Virus record (IMG/VR): IMGVR_UViG_3300022745_000077
Coordinates: 1 to 40,317 of that record
Origin: a virus
Reading direction: 5' to 3' (one strand)
DNA length: 40,317 nucleotides
Part shown: positions 1 through 6,591 of the stretch, in pieces
How positions within the stretch are numbered: the stretch's first letter is position 1
Layout: each line of letters begins with the position of its first letter
Translations under genes and position numbers: made by a program
Notes under the pieces: model-generated
Told to the model about the DNA's origin: nothing
Seen by the model: only the letters and a program-made list of their open reading frames with translations
The model's database searches: none

Positions 1-53
1 GTCAACGTGCCCGCTTGCTGGGTCGCCAGGAGGGACCCGACGAATGCAAGCAT
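1..53 (-). CDS. terS: Terminase small subunit, N-terminal end (if the window is circular)
   Basis: If position 1 is joined to 40317, the terminase small-subunit frame continues without a stop through the left end of the window to an ATG at 53-51. That ATG directly follows the TAG of the HNH gene (54-56), and a GGGGA lies just upstream on the minus strand. This adds about 17 codons before the valine at 40313. The adjacency is seen in the sequence; the circular join is inference. The resulting N terminus is shorter than lambda Nu1 and shows no clear winged-helix motif, so a start inside the HNH gene cannot be excluded. Confidence 0.55.
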   Translation of the reverse strand, partial: MLAFVGSLLATQQAGTL

Positions 54-620
54 CTATCCCCGATGCCTGTCTTGGCAGACCTTGGAGCAGAAGCGCGTCT
101 CGTACTTCATCGTAGTGAAGCGGTTGCCACAGGCATTGCAGTGAGGGAAGTACACCGCAGACCTGGGGTTGGCCTCAATAGTCCTAAGCCATACGCCTCG
201 CTTTTTGGCACATGGCTCGCAACGCTCGGTCGTGTACTTGGCTGAATCCCGCACCTCGCGCACGAACCACTCGCCGCAGTCGACGCAGTGCATTTGCACC
301 GTGGCGCGACGTTGGTTCGAGAGGTTTTGCGACCTTGTGACAATGCGGAGGTTCTTCTTCCGGTTGTCCAACGTGTTGTGGTTGATATGGTCAACCTCTA
401 GCACGTCCTGATAGCGCAGTCCGACGATGACCCGGTGCATTCGCATCAGCTTGTACACGCCGTCGACCTGAACGTTCCTCGCGGCATACACCAGCTTCCC
501 GCTGCCGTTGGGCTTTGCCTTCCATGCCCACTGCGAAAGGAACGGGAAATCGTCATCGTCGACAAGAGCAACTCGGTGCTCGCCGACGGCAAACCGGCCG
601 GTTAGTGCGATCTCAATCAT
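54..620 (-). CDS. HNH endonuclease with C-terminal zinc ribbons
   Basis: 188 aa. The N-terminal part has the look of free-standing phage HNH/AP2-type homing nucleases: a beta-rich stretch, then MHR, then the core VDHINHNTLDNRKKNLR (HNH_3 type) around residues 74-95. The C-terminal half carries CxxC pairs (CVDC, CEPC, CNAC, CSKVC), suggesting two zinc ribbons. It overlaps the upstream minor tail gene by 4 bp and abuts the likely terminase start. HNH proteins next to terminases can assist cos cleavage in some phages, but this one looks more like the homing-endonuclease branch. Role in packaging is inference. Confidence 0.85.
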   Translation of the reverse strand: MIEIALTGRFAVGEHRVALVDDDDFPFLSQWAWKAKPNGSGKLVYAARNVQVDGVYKLMRMHRVIVGLRYQDVLEVDHINHNTLDNRKKNLRIVTRSQNLSNQRRATVQMHCVDCGEWFVREVRDSAKYTTERCEPCAKKRGVWLRTIEANPRSAVYFPHCNACGNRFTTMKYETRFCSKVCQDRHRG

Positions 621-1213
621 CTGCTCAGCAGGTACTTGACCTCGTGCCTCAACAATTGTGGGAACTTGTCATCCACGAGCGCCTCGAGCGCACGCTGCAC
701 AGCCTCATTGGCCAGGGCATCTGGCACACCAGGACCGAACAGCTCTTGGATGGGCAGGCCATGCCACTGGGCCTTGCCCTTGGTCATCACCTTGCGGCTT
801 CGTGCCCCTGCCTTGCGCACATACACGCCCCTGTGCCCTGAAGGCATCGTGGCAATGAACGCTCCGGCAATAAGGCGTCGACCGTTCAGCACCTTCACCG
901 AAACACCCTTGGATGTCTGCCGAGCCTGAAACTCGATCAGTGGGATCGGCCTTCCTTGCGCACGCACGGTGACCACCAGGCGGCCTGCAGACGCTTTGAT
1001 CAACGTCAGACGGGCCTTTACGGTTGCAGCCTTCAGACCGTAGCCGACCTCACGAATGATGCGTGCCGCTGCGGTCCTGGCTTGCGCGCCCATGTTGTTC
1101 AACGCGCGGATCGTCGCCTTGTCGCGCACCTCGTTGCTGAGATTGCGCATGCCGGCGACGACCTGGTCGACGTTGCTATGGACGTTGATGTCAAAGCTCG
1201 AAGCGCCGGCCAC
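617..1213 (-). CDS. Minor tail protein Z-like
   Basis: 198 aa, GTG start at 1213. The N-terminal half (VDQVVAGMRNL, then RALNNMGAQARTAAARIIREVG) and the C-terminal GLPIQELFGPGVPDAL motif match the lambda gpZ / Minor_tail_Z family, which acts in tail completion. The usual place is the tail operon; here it lies between the antiterminator Q-like gene and the HNH/terminase genes, first in the late transcript. The 67-bp gap upstream (1214-1280) holds a small GGCGG/CCGCC inverted repeat and is the only non-coding room near terminase. The start codon has no close Shine-Dalgarno; no better in-frame start is visible after the TAG upstream. Confidence 0.75.
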   Translation of the reverse strand: MAGASSFDINVHSNVDQVVAGMRNLSNEVRDKATIRALNNMGAQARTAAARIIREVGYGLKAATVKARLTLIKASAGRLVVTVRAQGRPIPLIEFQARQTSKGVSVKVLNGRRLIAGAFIATMPSGHRGVYVRKAGARSRKVMTKGKAQWHGLPIQELFGPGVPDALANEAVQRALEALVDDKFPQLLRHEVKYLLSR

Positions 1214-1280
1214 GATCGTTTCGGCGGCAGCTCCGCCAGAGGGTAGCGATTTCTAGCAGAACGCATGAAAGTGTCGAAAT

Positions 1281-1646
1281 TCAGCAATTTTTGCGATCCG
1301 CGAGCCACGCATCGATCAGACGGTGCGCCTTGTAGACGCGGGCCAGAACGGTTCGACCAGTGCAACCGACCGCACGGCCCACGCGCGGTGGCGACCAATT
1401 GTTGAGGTAGTACGTCCCCACGGTCGTGCGAGTGGGTTCGTCAAGCGCCATGACCGCCCTGTCTACGCGCCACAAGGGAGAGTCGTCGACAGCGCCACCG
1501 CCGCCACCGGTGCTGCAGTCGACCCGCACGCCGCGCTGGCTGTAGGCCGGATAGTTCATCGACGAACGTAGGCCGCCACGGGCCATGAATTCGGCCCATT
1601 CGCGCAGCAGCGCGTCGATGCGTTCGATTTTCGAGTCGTCGCTCAC
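1281..1646 (-). CDS. Antitermination protein Q-like late regulator
   Basis: 121 aa, GTG start at 1646 with AAGGG about 8 nt upstream. The N terminus (IDALLREWAEFMARGG) and the later YSQRGV, DEPTRTTVGTYYLNN and helix-turn-helix-like GRAVGCTGRTVLARVYKAHRLIDAWL segments resemble the Phage_antitermQ family. The order primase-helicase, Q, late genes is that expected of a lambdoid phage, where Q lets RNA polymerase read through into late genes. Family assignment rests on pattern and position; a sigma-70 region 4-like DNA-binding protein is the alternative. Confidence 0.6.
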   Translation of the reverse strand: MSDDSKIERIDALLREWAEFMARGGLRSSMNYPAYSQRGVRVDCSTGGGGGAVDDSPLWRVDRAVMALDEPTRTTVGTYYLNNWSPPRVGRAVGCTGRTVLARVYKAHRLIDAWLADRKNC

Positions 1647-1670
1647 CTGGTTGCCCTTACTTTTCCTCTA

Positions 1671-1912
1671 TGGCTCACATGGCTCACCTAGTGCCTCACA
1701 GCGAAAAACAGCGTCAATGCTGGATCCGTGAAGCATGGGACACACGGGACGCAATCGACAAGGGTCGTCGCGCGTGAACTCCTAGTTGTGTATTCACTAG
1801 GAATGCGCGCGCGAGAAGACGCGTAGAAGTGGGTCCCGTGGCTCACATGGCTCACGGATCCAATAACCACGCGGGTTTCGGCTGTGAGCCACTCTGTGAG
1901 CCATGTGAGTCA
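1671..1912 (+). repeat. 9-bp iteron cluster, candidate replication origin
   Basis: The 9-mer TGGCTCACA and variants occur repeatedly. In direct orientation they begin at 1671, 1680, 1692 (TGCCTCACA), 1736 (TGGGACACA), 1745 (CGGGACGCA), 1830 (TGGGTCCCG), 1839 and 1848. In inverted orientation (TGTGAGCCA) they begin at 1883, 1895 and 1904. Several are exactly abutted, giving 9-bp tandem pairs. A small inverted repeat TCCTAGT/ACTAGGA (1780-1786, 1796-1802) lies in a more AT-rich centre. The array fills the gap between the Q-like gene and the primase-helicase stop. Phage P4 has direct and inverted iterons bound by its primase-helicase alpha, so an origin is a reasonable inference. Confidence 0.6.
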
Positions 1913-4225
1913 CTACGTCATTTCGGGATCTCCGCTCGATCGCGCACCGTCGGACTGCATCTGCCAAAGGCCCTTGCGGGCGGCAAGCAGGTCGACCAGC
2001 TGCCAGCGATAGCCGGGCTCGGACGATGTCTCGATCACCGACTGCTGGCGCTCCTTGATCGCGCTCTCGTTGAGGTTCAGCGGCACGCGTTGCCGCTCGC
2101 GCCTGGTGGAACCGCACTCCACCAGCTCGGCCGAAAATCGGTTGACTTTGGCCGGATTGCGCTCGCCGATGCGAGCACAGAAAATCTTGTACGCCTTGAA
2201 CAGGTCGTCGAGCAACGCCGCATGCCCGAACGGGATATCGAGCTCGCCGGCGCGCCAGGCTTCGAAGAACAGCTGTGCAGACGACCGCCCAAGGTCGGCC
2301 AGCTGTTCCTTCGCCTCGGTCATCAGCGGCTTGGTGTGCTCATTGAAGTCGCCGAGCGGCACGTTGAGCAGGTAGTAAAACAAGCCGCCCAGGCCGTCGC
2401 CCTCGAGCTCGCGCGCCACCTCGCGATAGAACTCTTCCTCGCGCGCATCGGGCGTGCGCACGACCAGATAGCGCCTGTCCTTCGGATCAATCCAGATCGG
2501 CTGCAGCTCATTGGACAGAAAGGTCAGGTTCGCGTGGTTGCGCTCGGCGCGCCGCGGCAAGTTCTTCTCGTTGATCATGACCTCGCCTTCCGTGACGAGG
2601 CCCTTCAACTTGCCGATGTGCTGCCGCAGCTCGGTGCGGCTCAACACCTCGTTGGCGACCAGAAAGCACTTGGCAGAAAGCCACTCCGTGAACTGACTCT
2701 CGAGCTCAGCTTGCCCGATGATCCCGCCGTGCTTGCCGTAGAGCTTGCGCACAGCATCGAACACGACGTTCTTGCCGGCGCCCTCTCGACCATGCATCAC
2801 GATCGCCGTCTTCATCTTGGCGCCGGGATTCTGCAGTGGATAAGCAAGCCACCCGGTCACCCAATCGGTGATTGGTGTCTGGTCCTGGCCACGCTCACGG
2901 CAAAGGAACTGCAGAAGCTCGACCCAGCGCGCCGGGTGCCGGTCGGGTGTGGGCTTGACCGGGAAGCCCTCGAACAGGTTGATGTGCGTGTCGGCGTCGA
3001 CCGTGCGTGTCGGATCAAACACCACGCGCTCGCGGCTGATCGTTCGGCGGCCGTTCTGGTCGCCCAGCCACAGCTGCGCGGCTTCACCCCAGTGCAGACG
3101 GAGCGCGCCCACCTTGAGAATGATGCGCTCCTCCTCGTCCCACACCGTGTCTGTGCCGTAGATCAGCGAATAGCGCTCGCGCATCTCGTCGACGCGGTCC
3201 AGCAGCCATCCAGGAATCTTGTTCCGCGGCTCGGATCGTCGCGGCTTCTCTGCCGGCTTCAGGCGCCCGATCGCCGCCTGCAGCTGGCCGCGCACGACAT
3301 CGATGCCTTCGCGGGCCTGCAGGTCGTTGAAGTCGGTGTCCTTCGGCTCGCGATCGCCGCCGAAGATCGGCGCAACGAAGTCCGACTGGCTGACCTCGAG
3401 CACGATCTTCTCGGCCGCCTGCACCCCGGGGTTCATCGGCGTACCAGCCGGATCTCTCGTCTGCCAGTCGTCGTCGGCGCACACCAGCAGCGGCGACTTC
3501 GGGTAGCGAGCGCGCAGGATCTTGGCCACGTGCATCAAGTTGCCGGCGTCAAACCCAACGAACACCGGGTAGGCCTTCTGGACCGCCTCGCGCAACGTCA
3601 GCGCGGTGGCCAGGCCCTCGGCCAGCAGCATCGGCTCTCCATCGACCGGCGAATTGCCGATGCGGTGGGCGGAGCCCTCCTTCTGCATGCCCTTGTTGAA
3701 TCGCTTCGTGCCGTCGGGCGCGATCTTCTGCACGCCGACCATCGTGGGCTTGCCGCGTGTGTTCGCAACGTCGAAGCGATACGCAGGCACCAACACCGTG
3801 CCGTCGGCGAAGAACTTCACACCCTCTGCAGTCACGCCCTTGCGCTCGAGGTAGGGCGACTCGCCGCCCAGCACGGCCGCGAGCCACTGCTGGCGCGCGC
3901 GGTTGGCGGCATAGTCGGCACGCTGCTTGCGCCGTTGCTCTTGGCGCTGAGCGTCGGCCAGGCGCTTGCGTTCGAACTCGCGCCATTCCTCGTCAGTGAA
4001 GCGCGTGCGCTCGATCTGCAGCGCCTGGTTGCCGGCCTTCCAGTCGCCGAAGTTGCCGACCACCACGCGAGCGCCCTTGCGCGTCGTGTACTCGCGCAGC
4101 ACGTACCAGCACCGGCGCTTCGGCCCGAAACGATGAATGCGCCCGTCGACCTGCAGACCGTTCTTTGGAAGGTCGACGCCGAGCGCCGCGCGGATCTGGG
4201 TCTCGGCTTCGGCCAGGGTCGTCAC
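1913..4225 (-). CDS. TOPRIM primase / SF3-type helicase
   Basis: 770 aa replication protein. Residues about 199-301 look like a TOPRIM primase domain (EGLATA at 203, DDD at 251-253, DFND near 298). A helicase domain follows, with Walker A GREGAGKN at 479-486, a hydrophobic strand ending ANE near 527 (Walker B position) and NLTFLSNE near 566 (sensor-like). This matches the DUF5906 / P4-alpha-like primase-helicase group used by many temperate phages to start replication. No N-terminal zinc finger is evident. The start overlaps the upstream gene by 4 bp (ATGA type), so translation is probably coupled. The iteron cluster directly past its stop is its likely target. Confidence 0.9.
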   Translation of the reverse strand: MTTLAEAETQIRAALGVDLPKNGLQVDGRIHRFGPKRRCWYVLREYTTRKGARVVVGNFGDWKAGNQALQIERTRFTDEEWREFERKRLADAQRQEQRRKQRADYAANRARQQWLAAVLGGESPYLERKGVTAEGVKFFADGTVLVPAYRFDVANTRGKPTMVGVQKIAPDGTKRFNKGMQKEGSAHRIGNSPVDGEPMLLAEGLATALTLREAVQKAYPVFVGFDAGNLMHVAKILRARYPKSPLLVCADDDWQTRDPAGTPMNPGVQAAEKIVLEVSQSDFVAPIFGGDREPKDTDFNDLQAREGIDVVRGQLQAAIGRLKPAEKPRRSEPRNKIPGWLLDRVDEMRERYSLIYGTDTVWDEEERIILKVGALRLHWGEAAQLWLGDQNGRRTISRERVVFDPTRTVDADTHINLFEGFPVKPTPDRHPARWVELLQFLCRERGQDQTPITDWVTGWLAYPLQNPGAKMKTAIVMHGREGAGKNVVFDAVRKLYGKHGGIIGQAELESQFTEWLSAKCFLVANEVLSRTELRQHIGKLKGLVTEGEVMINEKNLPRRAERNHANLTFLSNELQPIWIDPKDRRYLVVRTPDAREEEFYREVARELEGDGLGGLFYYLLNVPLGDFNEHTKPLMTEAKEQLADLGRSSAQLFFEAWRAGELDIPFGHAALLDDLFKAYKIFCARIGERNPAKVNRFSAELVECGSTRRERQRVPLNLNESAIKERQQSVIETSSEPGYRWQLVDLLAARKGLWQMQSDGARSSGDPEMT

Positions 4226-4545
4226 ACCGCACCCTTGTCGAACACCACGACGTCGGTGGCGGGATTGAAGGGCCGCTGCGCCGTGACGCGCATGACGTTG
4301 CCGTGCCTGAAGAACGGCGCGCCGGCGCGCTCGGCGATGGACCGTCGAATATTCGCGCGGGGAATGCGAAGGAAAGCCAGGAATGCCAGGTCGAGCTGCG
4401 CCGTGTAGCAGTACAGCACCACCTCATCATCGGGGTGCGCGGCGGCGTACTCCGCGAAGCCCATCAGCATCAGCAACTCCGCGTCGGCCATGCGCTCGAC
4501 AGTCGCGCTGGGCGGCGACTCGATGGGGGCAAAAGGTCCTGGCAC
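4222..4545 (-). CDS. Hypothetical early protein
   Basis: 107 aa with GTG start at 4545; an ATG at 4491 (MADAELLMLMGF) is an alternative start. No family recognised. The middle is helical and mildly hydrophobic (GFAEYAAAHPDDEVVLYCYTA), and the C-terminal part is basic. It overlaps the primase-helicase start by 4 bp and belongs to the leftward early operon, so a role in replication or its control is possible but not shown. Confidence 0.6.
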   Translation of the reverse strand: MPGPFAPIESPPSATVERMADAELLMLMGFAEYAAAHPDDEVVLYCYTAQLDLAFLAFLRIPRANIRRSIAERAGAPFFRHGNVMRVTAQRPFNPATDVVVFDKGAV

Positions 4546-4583
4546 GACCGGCCGACGTCAGATTGCGAGAGGGCGCTGCAGCG

Positions 4584-4853
4584 CTAGCGGAAAATGCGGA
4601 AGGGGGACGTCGGCAATATCGGCGTTTCAGCGGCCACCATGAGCACACGCGCGGGGCGATCGTGCAGACCCGGCATCTTCTGGCCGTACTGCGCGCGCCC
4701 TGCCCCTACCAGGCGCTTTGCGATTTGAAGGGCGTGTCCATTGCTGAGCTGCAAGTCCGCCGCGATTTGGCGCGGCGTGCGCGGCCGCTCGCGGATCGCG
4801 CTGAGCACTGCGCTGGCTACCGGGCTCAAGGGACGACCGCGTTTCATTTTCAT
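4584..4853 (-). CDS. Small winged-helix DNA-binding protein
   Basis: 89 aa. Residues about 9-60 fit a winged helix-turn-helix: SAVLSAIRERPRTPRQIAADL, then SNGHALQIAKRLVGAGRA as recognition helix and wing approach. The N terminus is basic (MKMKRGR). It sits between the Cro-side genes and the primase-helicase, the place of replication initiator or transcription regulator genes in lambdoid phages. It could bind the iterons or an early operator; neither is demonstrated. Confidence 0.6.
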   Translation of the reverse strand: MKMKRGRPLSPVASAVLSAIRERPRTPRQIAADLQLSNGHALQIAKRLVGAGRAQYGQKMPGLHDRPARVLMVAAETPILPTSPFRIFR

Positions 4854-4856
4854 TGC

Positions 4857-5111
4857 CTATCTGCCCCTTGCCGTAGAGCTTCCGCTCGGCTGCCCCGTGC
4901 CTGCCACTCCGTTTCCGTTGCCGCGCCGCACGCGCTCGATCAAAGTTGCTTCCGTGATTTTTTGATCGCACCAGGCGGCCACGATGGAACGAACTACTGA
5001 AGCGCGATTTGCGCCCGGCGTGGCCTGCGCGACCGCGTCAATGATGTCCATGTGCTCGCGCAGGAAGTCGCCGCGAAATTCGACGAAGGGCTCGGAGTAC
5101 TTATCCGCCAT
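4857..5111 (-). CDS. Small early protein in cII position
   Basis: 84 aa, starting at the ATG at 5111, 4 nt past the Cro-like stop. Residues about 15-65 are helical (FLREHMDIIDAVAQA, then NRASVVRSIVAAWCDQK), followed by a low-complexity Gly/Arg tail. The longer in-frame extension to 5462 is rejected because it would run through the Cro-like gene and the operator. The RASVVRSIVAAW stretch is faintly ribbon-helix-helix-like. The place matches cII of lambda, but I do not recognise a CII family motif. Confidence 0.6.
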   Translation of the reverse strand: MADKYSEPFVEFRGDFLREHMDIIDAVAQATPGANRASVVRSIVAAWCDQKITEATLIERVRRGNGNGVAGTGQPSGSSTARGR

Positions 5112-5115
5112 GGAT

Positions 5116-5310
5116 CTAGGACGCGATGGAGTTGCCAGCGAAGAACGCGGCGAGCTTCTCAATGTGGCTGACGCCGGGATCACCGATTTCGCGGCGCGCA
5201 ATCTTTTCGATCGTGCGCAAACTGACCCCCGACCCATCGGCCACGGCGGGCCACTTTCCCTTCCAGGCTTGCAACTCCCGAAGGACGTAATCGTGGATGC
5301 CAATCTGCAT
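5116..5310 (-). CDS. Cro-like helix-turn-helix regulator
   Basis: 64 aa. A helix-turn-helix covers most of the protein: WPAVADGSGVSLRTIEKIARRE, followed by GDPGVSHIEKLAAFF, as in small phage XRE/Cro repressors. It is the first gene of the leftward early operon and diverges from the CI-like gene across 75 bp. There is no Shine-Dalgarno. Instead a promoter-like TTGCCC, 17 bp, TACAGT ends 6 bp before the ATG, so the transcript may be leaderless. Confidence in the DNA-binding call is high; calling it Cro follows from size and position. Confidence 0.8.
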   Translation of the reverse strand: MQIGIHDYVLRELQAWKGKWPAVADGSGVSLRTIEKIARREIGDPGVSHIEKLAAFFAGNSIAS

Positions 5311-5385
5311 TGGGAAACTGTAGACCTGTTTCTGGGTTTGGGCAACCCGCTCATGGGTGCTGACTCTGGATACGCTTTCCCAGCC
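5311..5385. promoter_or_regulatory. Divergent immunity promoter/operator region
   Basis: 75 bp between the Cro-like ATG (5310, minus) and the CI-like ATG (5386, plus). The same 12-mer pattern, TACnnTTTCCCA, stands directly before both start codons: TACGCTTTCCCA at 5371-5382 on the plus strand, and its mirror TGGGAAACTGTA at 5311-5322 for the minus-strand gene. On the minus side TACAGT is a plausible -10 with TTGCCC 17 bp upstream as -35. The mirrored boxes are good operator candidates, overlapping -10 and transcription start. Neither gene has a Shine-Dalgarno, as with lambda cI from PRM. Confidence 0.65.
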
Positions 5386-5853
5386 ATGAGACGCGGTCCA
5401 AAGCGAAAAAAAATCCCCGGCCAGTTACGCGCCGTCGTCGCTCGCAATGTTCGAGCGCTCATGGACCATCACTTCGCCCAAGTGAGCAATAGACCCTTGG
5501 CGCTCGCTAAAGCAGCGGAGATGTCGCTTTCTTCAGTGCAACGCATCCTCGCCGCCGACGACGCATCGCAGGCCGATAAGTCGGTCGCGCCGACGGTGGA
5601 CAAGTTGGAGGACATGGCAACCGCGTTTGAAATCGCGCCGTACCAGCTGCTTATCCCTGGACTAGATCCGCGCAACCCCCAGGTGCTGCGTGAGCTCACC
5701 GAAACGGAAAAGCTGCTGTACAAACGACTGATGCGCGCGGAAGAGAAGTTGGCGCTGTACGAGACCGGCAACGTCTCGTCAATCGAGCCTGGCGAACGCA
5801 CCCTGCGGCAGGCCAAAGATTCGAAAACCGACAAGCGCCGGGGTGGGCAATGA
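5386..5853 (+). CDS. CI-like XRE-family repressor without peptidase domain
   Basis: 155 aa. The N-terminal 90 residues form an XRE-type DNA-binding region (VARNVRALMDHH, then LALAKAAEMSLSSVQRIL, then PTVDKLEDMATAFEIAPYQLL). The C-terminal part is a short charged helix with no S24 serine/lysine dyad. It diverges from the Cro-like gene, so it is the likely lysogeny repressor. The start at 5386 is chosen because further upstream in-frame ATGs (5353, 4984) fall in the operator or in opposing genes. Absence of the autocleavage domain implies that induction does not follow the RecA/LexA-type route. Confidence 0.75.
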   Translation: MRRGPKRKKIPGQLRAVVARNVRALMDHHFAQVSNRPLALAKAAEMSLSSVQRILAADDASQADKSVAPTVDKLEDMATAFEIAPYQLLIPGLDPRNPQVLRELTETEKLLYKRLMRAEEKLALYETGNVSSIEPGERTLRQAKDSKTDKRRGGQ

Positions 5854-6086
5854 AGAAGCTTCGCCTCGTCACCGACGGGCTGTCTCACGACACCGTCGAC
5901 GCAGCCAAATCTTTGCTCGAGGACGCGCAGGCCGGCAAACTCATCGGCCTGGCGGTCGTTGGCCTCTATCGGCGTGGCGAGTACATCGTCAATGCGGCAG
6001 GCGCCTGCAGATCGGAGCCATCGCTGACGATCGGTCCAGCTACCATGCTCATCGATCAGCTGATCATGATGGAGCGCGGGCGCTAA
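5850..6086 (+). CDS. Hypothetical protein coupled to repressor
   Basis: 78 aa, overlapping the repressor stop by ATGA (5850-5853), so it is co-translated with it. Sequence: basic start (MKKLRLVTDG), an acidic/helical middle (AAKSLLEDAQAGK), then LIGLAVVGLYRRGEYIVNAAGAC and a hydrophobic end. No family recognised with certainty; the pattern is common among small phage proteins next to repressors. Its 3' end overlaps by 4 bp the end of the convergent lipoprotein gene. A partner in immunity control is inference from position only. Confidence 0.65.
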   Translation: MKKLRLVTDGLSHDTVDAAKSLLEDAQAGKLIGLAVVGLYRRGEYIVNAAGACRSEPSLTIGPATMLIDQLIMMERGR

Positions 6087-6481
6087 CCTACGCGCTGCGC
6101 CATGAAAACTTTGTTGGCGCGGAAGAGAAATCGGTATGTCTGGTAGCCACCATATCCGCCCATAGCGTTCTTCGCGTTGAGCTTCGCTACAACGACATAA
6201 CCGAAGTAGAACCGGCGCTCCTGGCAGCCGACGGGGTTGTCTTGAATACAGACTGCGAGCCAACCCTTTTGCGGCTCGCCAATATCTCGCAGCTGCATCG
6301 ACTCGGGATCTTTCAAGCCGTCAAGTGCCCAAGTTCGAATCCCCGGCTCTATTTCGCTCGCGTCCGGCGCCGAGAAAAAGTTCGCTTTGGCGATTTGCTC
6401 GGCAGTAGGCTCGGGAGCAGCAACCAGCGATGCACATCCGGTAATCACCATGGCCATCACAGCAAAAGCGAGGTTTTTCAT
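6083..6481 (-). CDS. Lipoprotein with conserved NAKN/GGYGGY motif
   Basis: 132 aa from the ATG at 6481, chosen because GGAGGAG lies about 9 nt upstream. A classical lipoprotein signal is present (MKNLAFAVMAMVITGC; lipobox ITGC). The mature part contains LKDPESMQLRDI and FGYVVVAKLNAKNAMGGYGGY, which resembles a recurring family of small lipoproteins found in phages and plasmids, function unknown to me. It stands alone on the minus strand in a rightward region and is divergent from the exported protein at 6592. A lysogenic-conversion role, such as superinfection exclusion, is speculation. Confidence 0.75.
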   Translation of the reverse strand: MKNLAFAVMAMVITGCASLVAAPEPTAEQIAKANFFSAPDASEIEPGIRTWALDGLKDPESMQLRDIGEPQKGWLAVCIQDNPVGCQERRFYFGYVVVAKLNAKNAMGGYGGYQTYRFLFRANKVFMAQRVG

Positions 6482-6591
6482 AGCTTTATCTCCTCCGTGA
6501 TGCGCGAATCGTATCAAGACCCATAAATGGGTTGACTAGACCCGTTTACGGGTCTAGTGTCCGCTCCGTTCGACCAACGACGGAGTGGAAC
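6482..6591. promoter_or_regulatory. Divergent promoter region with two palindromic operators
   Basis: The rightward promoter candidate is TTGACT (6532-6537), 17 bp, TAGTGT (6555-6560). A perfect palindrome with 11-bp arms (ACTAGACCCGT / ACGGGTCTAGT, 6535-6558) fills its spacer. The leftward promoter has a -10 candidate TACGAT on the minus strand (6513-6508). A second palindrome, ACCCAT/ATGGGT (6519-6532), lies just upstream of that -10, in its spacer. The palindromes share the core ACCC(G/A)TTTA(C/T)GGGT. They do not match the CI/Cro boxes, so a different regulator, perhaps from the host, is implied. Confidence 0.65.

Noticed and set aside
1829-4408. Long plus-strand open frame opposite the primase-helicase
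   Set aside because: High-GC codon shadow: reads as low-complexity Arg/Leu/Ala-rich sequence; the minus strand has clear TOPRIM and Walker motifs.
4984-5853. Longer 289-aa version of the repressor
   Set aside because: Would run through the opposing Cro-like gene and the operator; the HTH region begins only after the 5386 ATG.
5469-6263. 264-codon minus-strand frame over the repressor
   Set aside because: Ser/Arg-rich shadow of the plus-strand repressor and the gene after it; no start signal.
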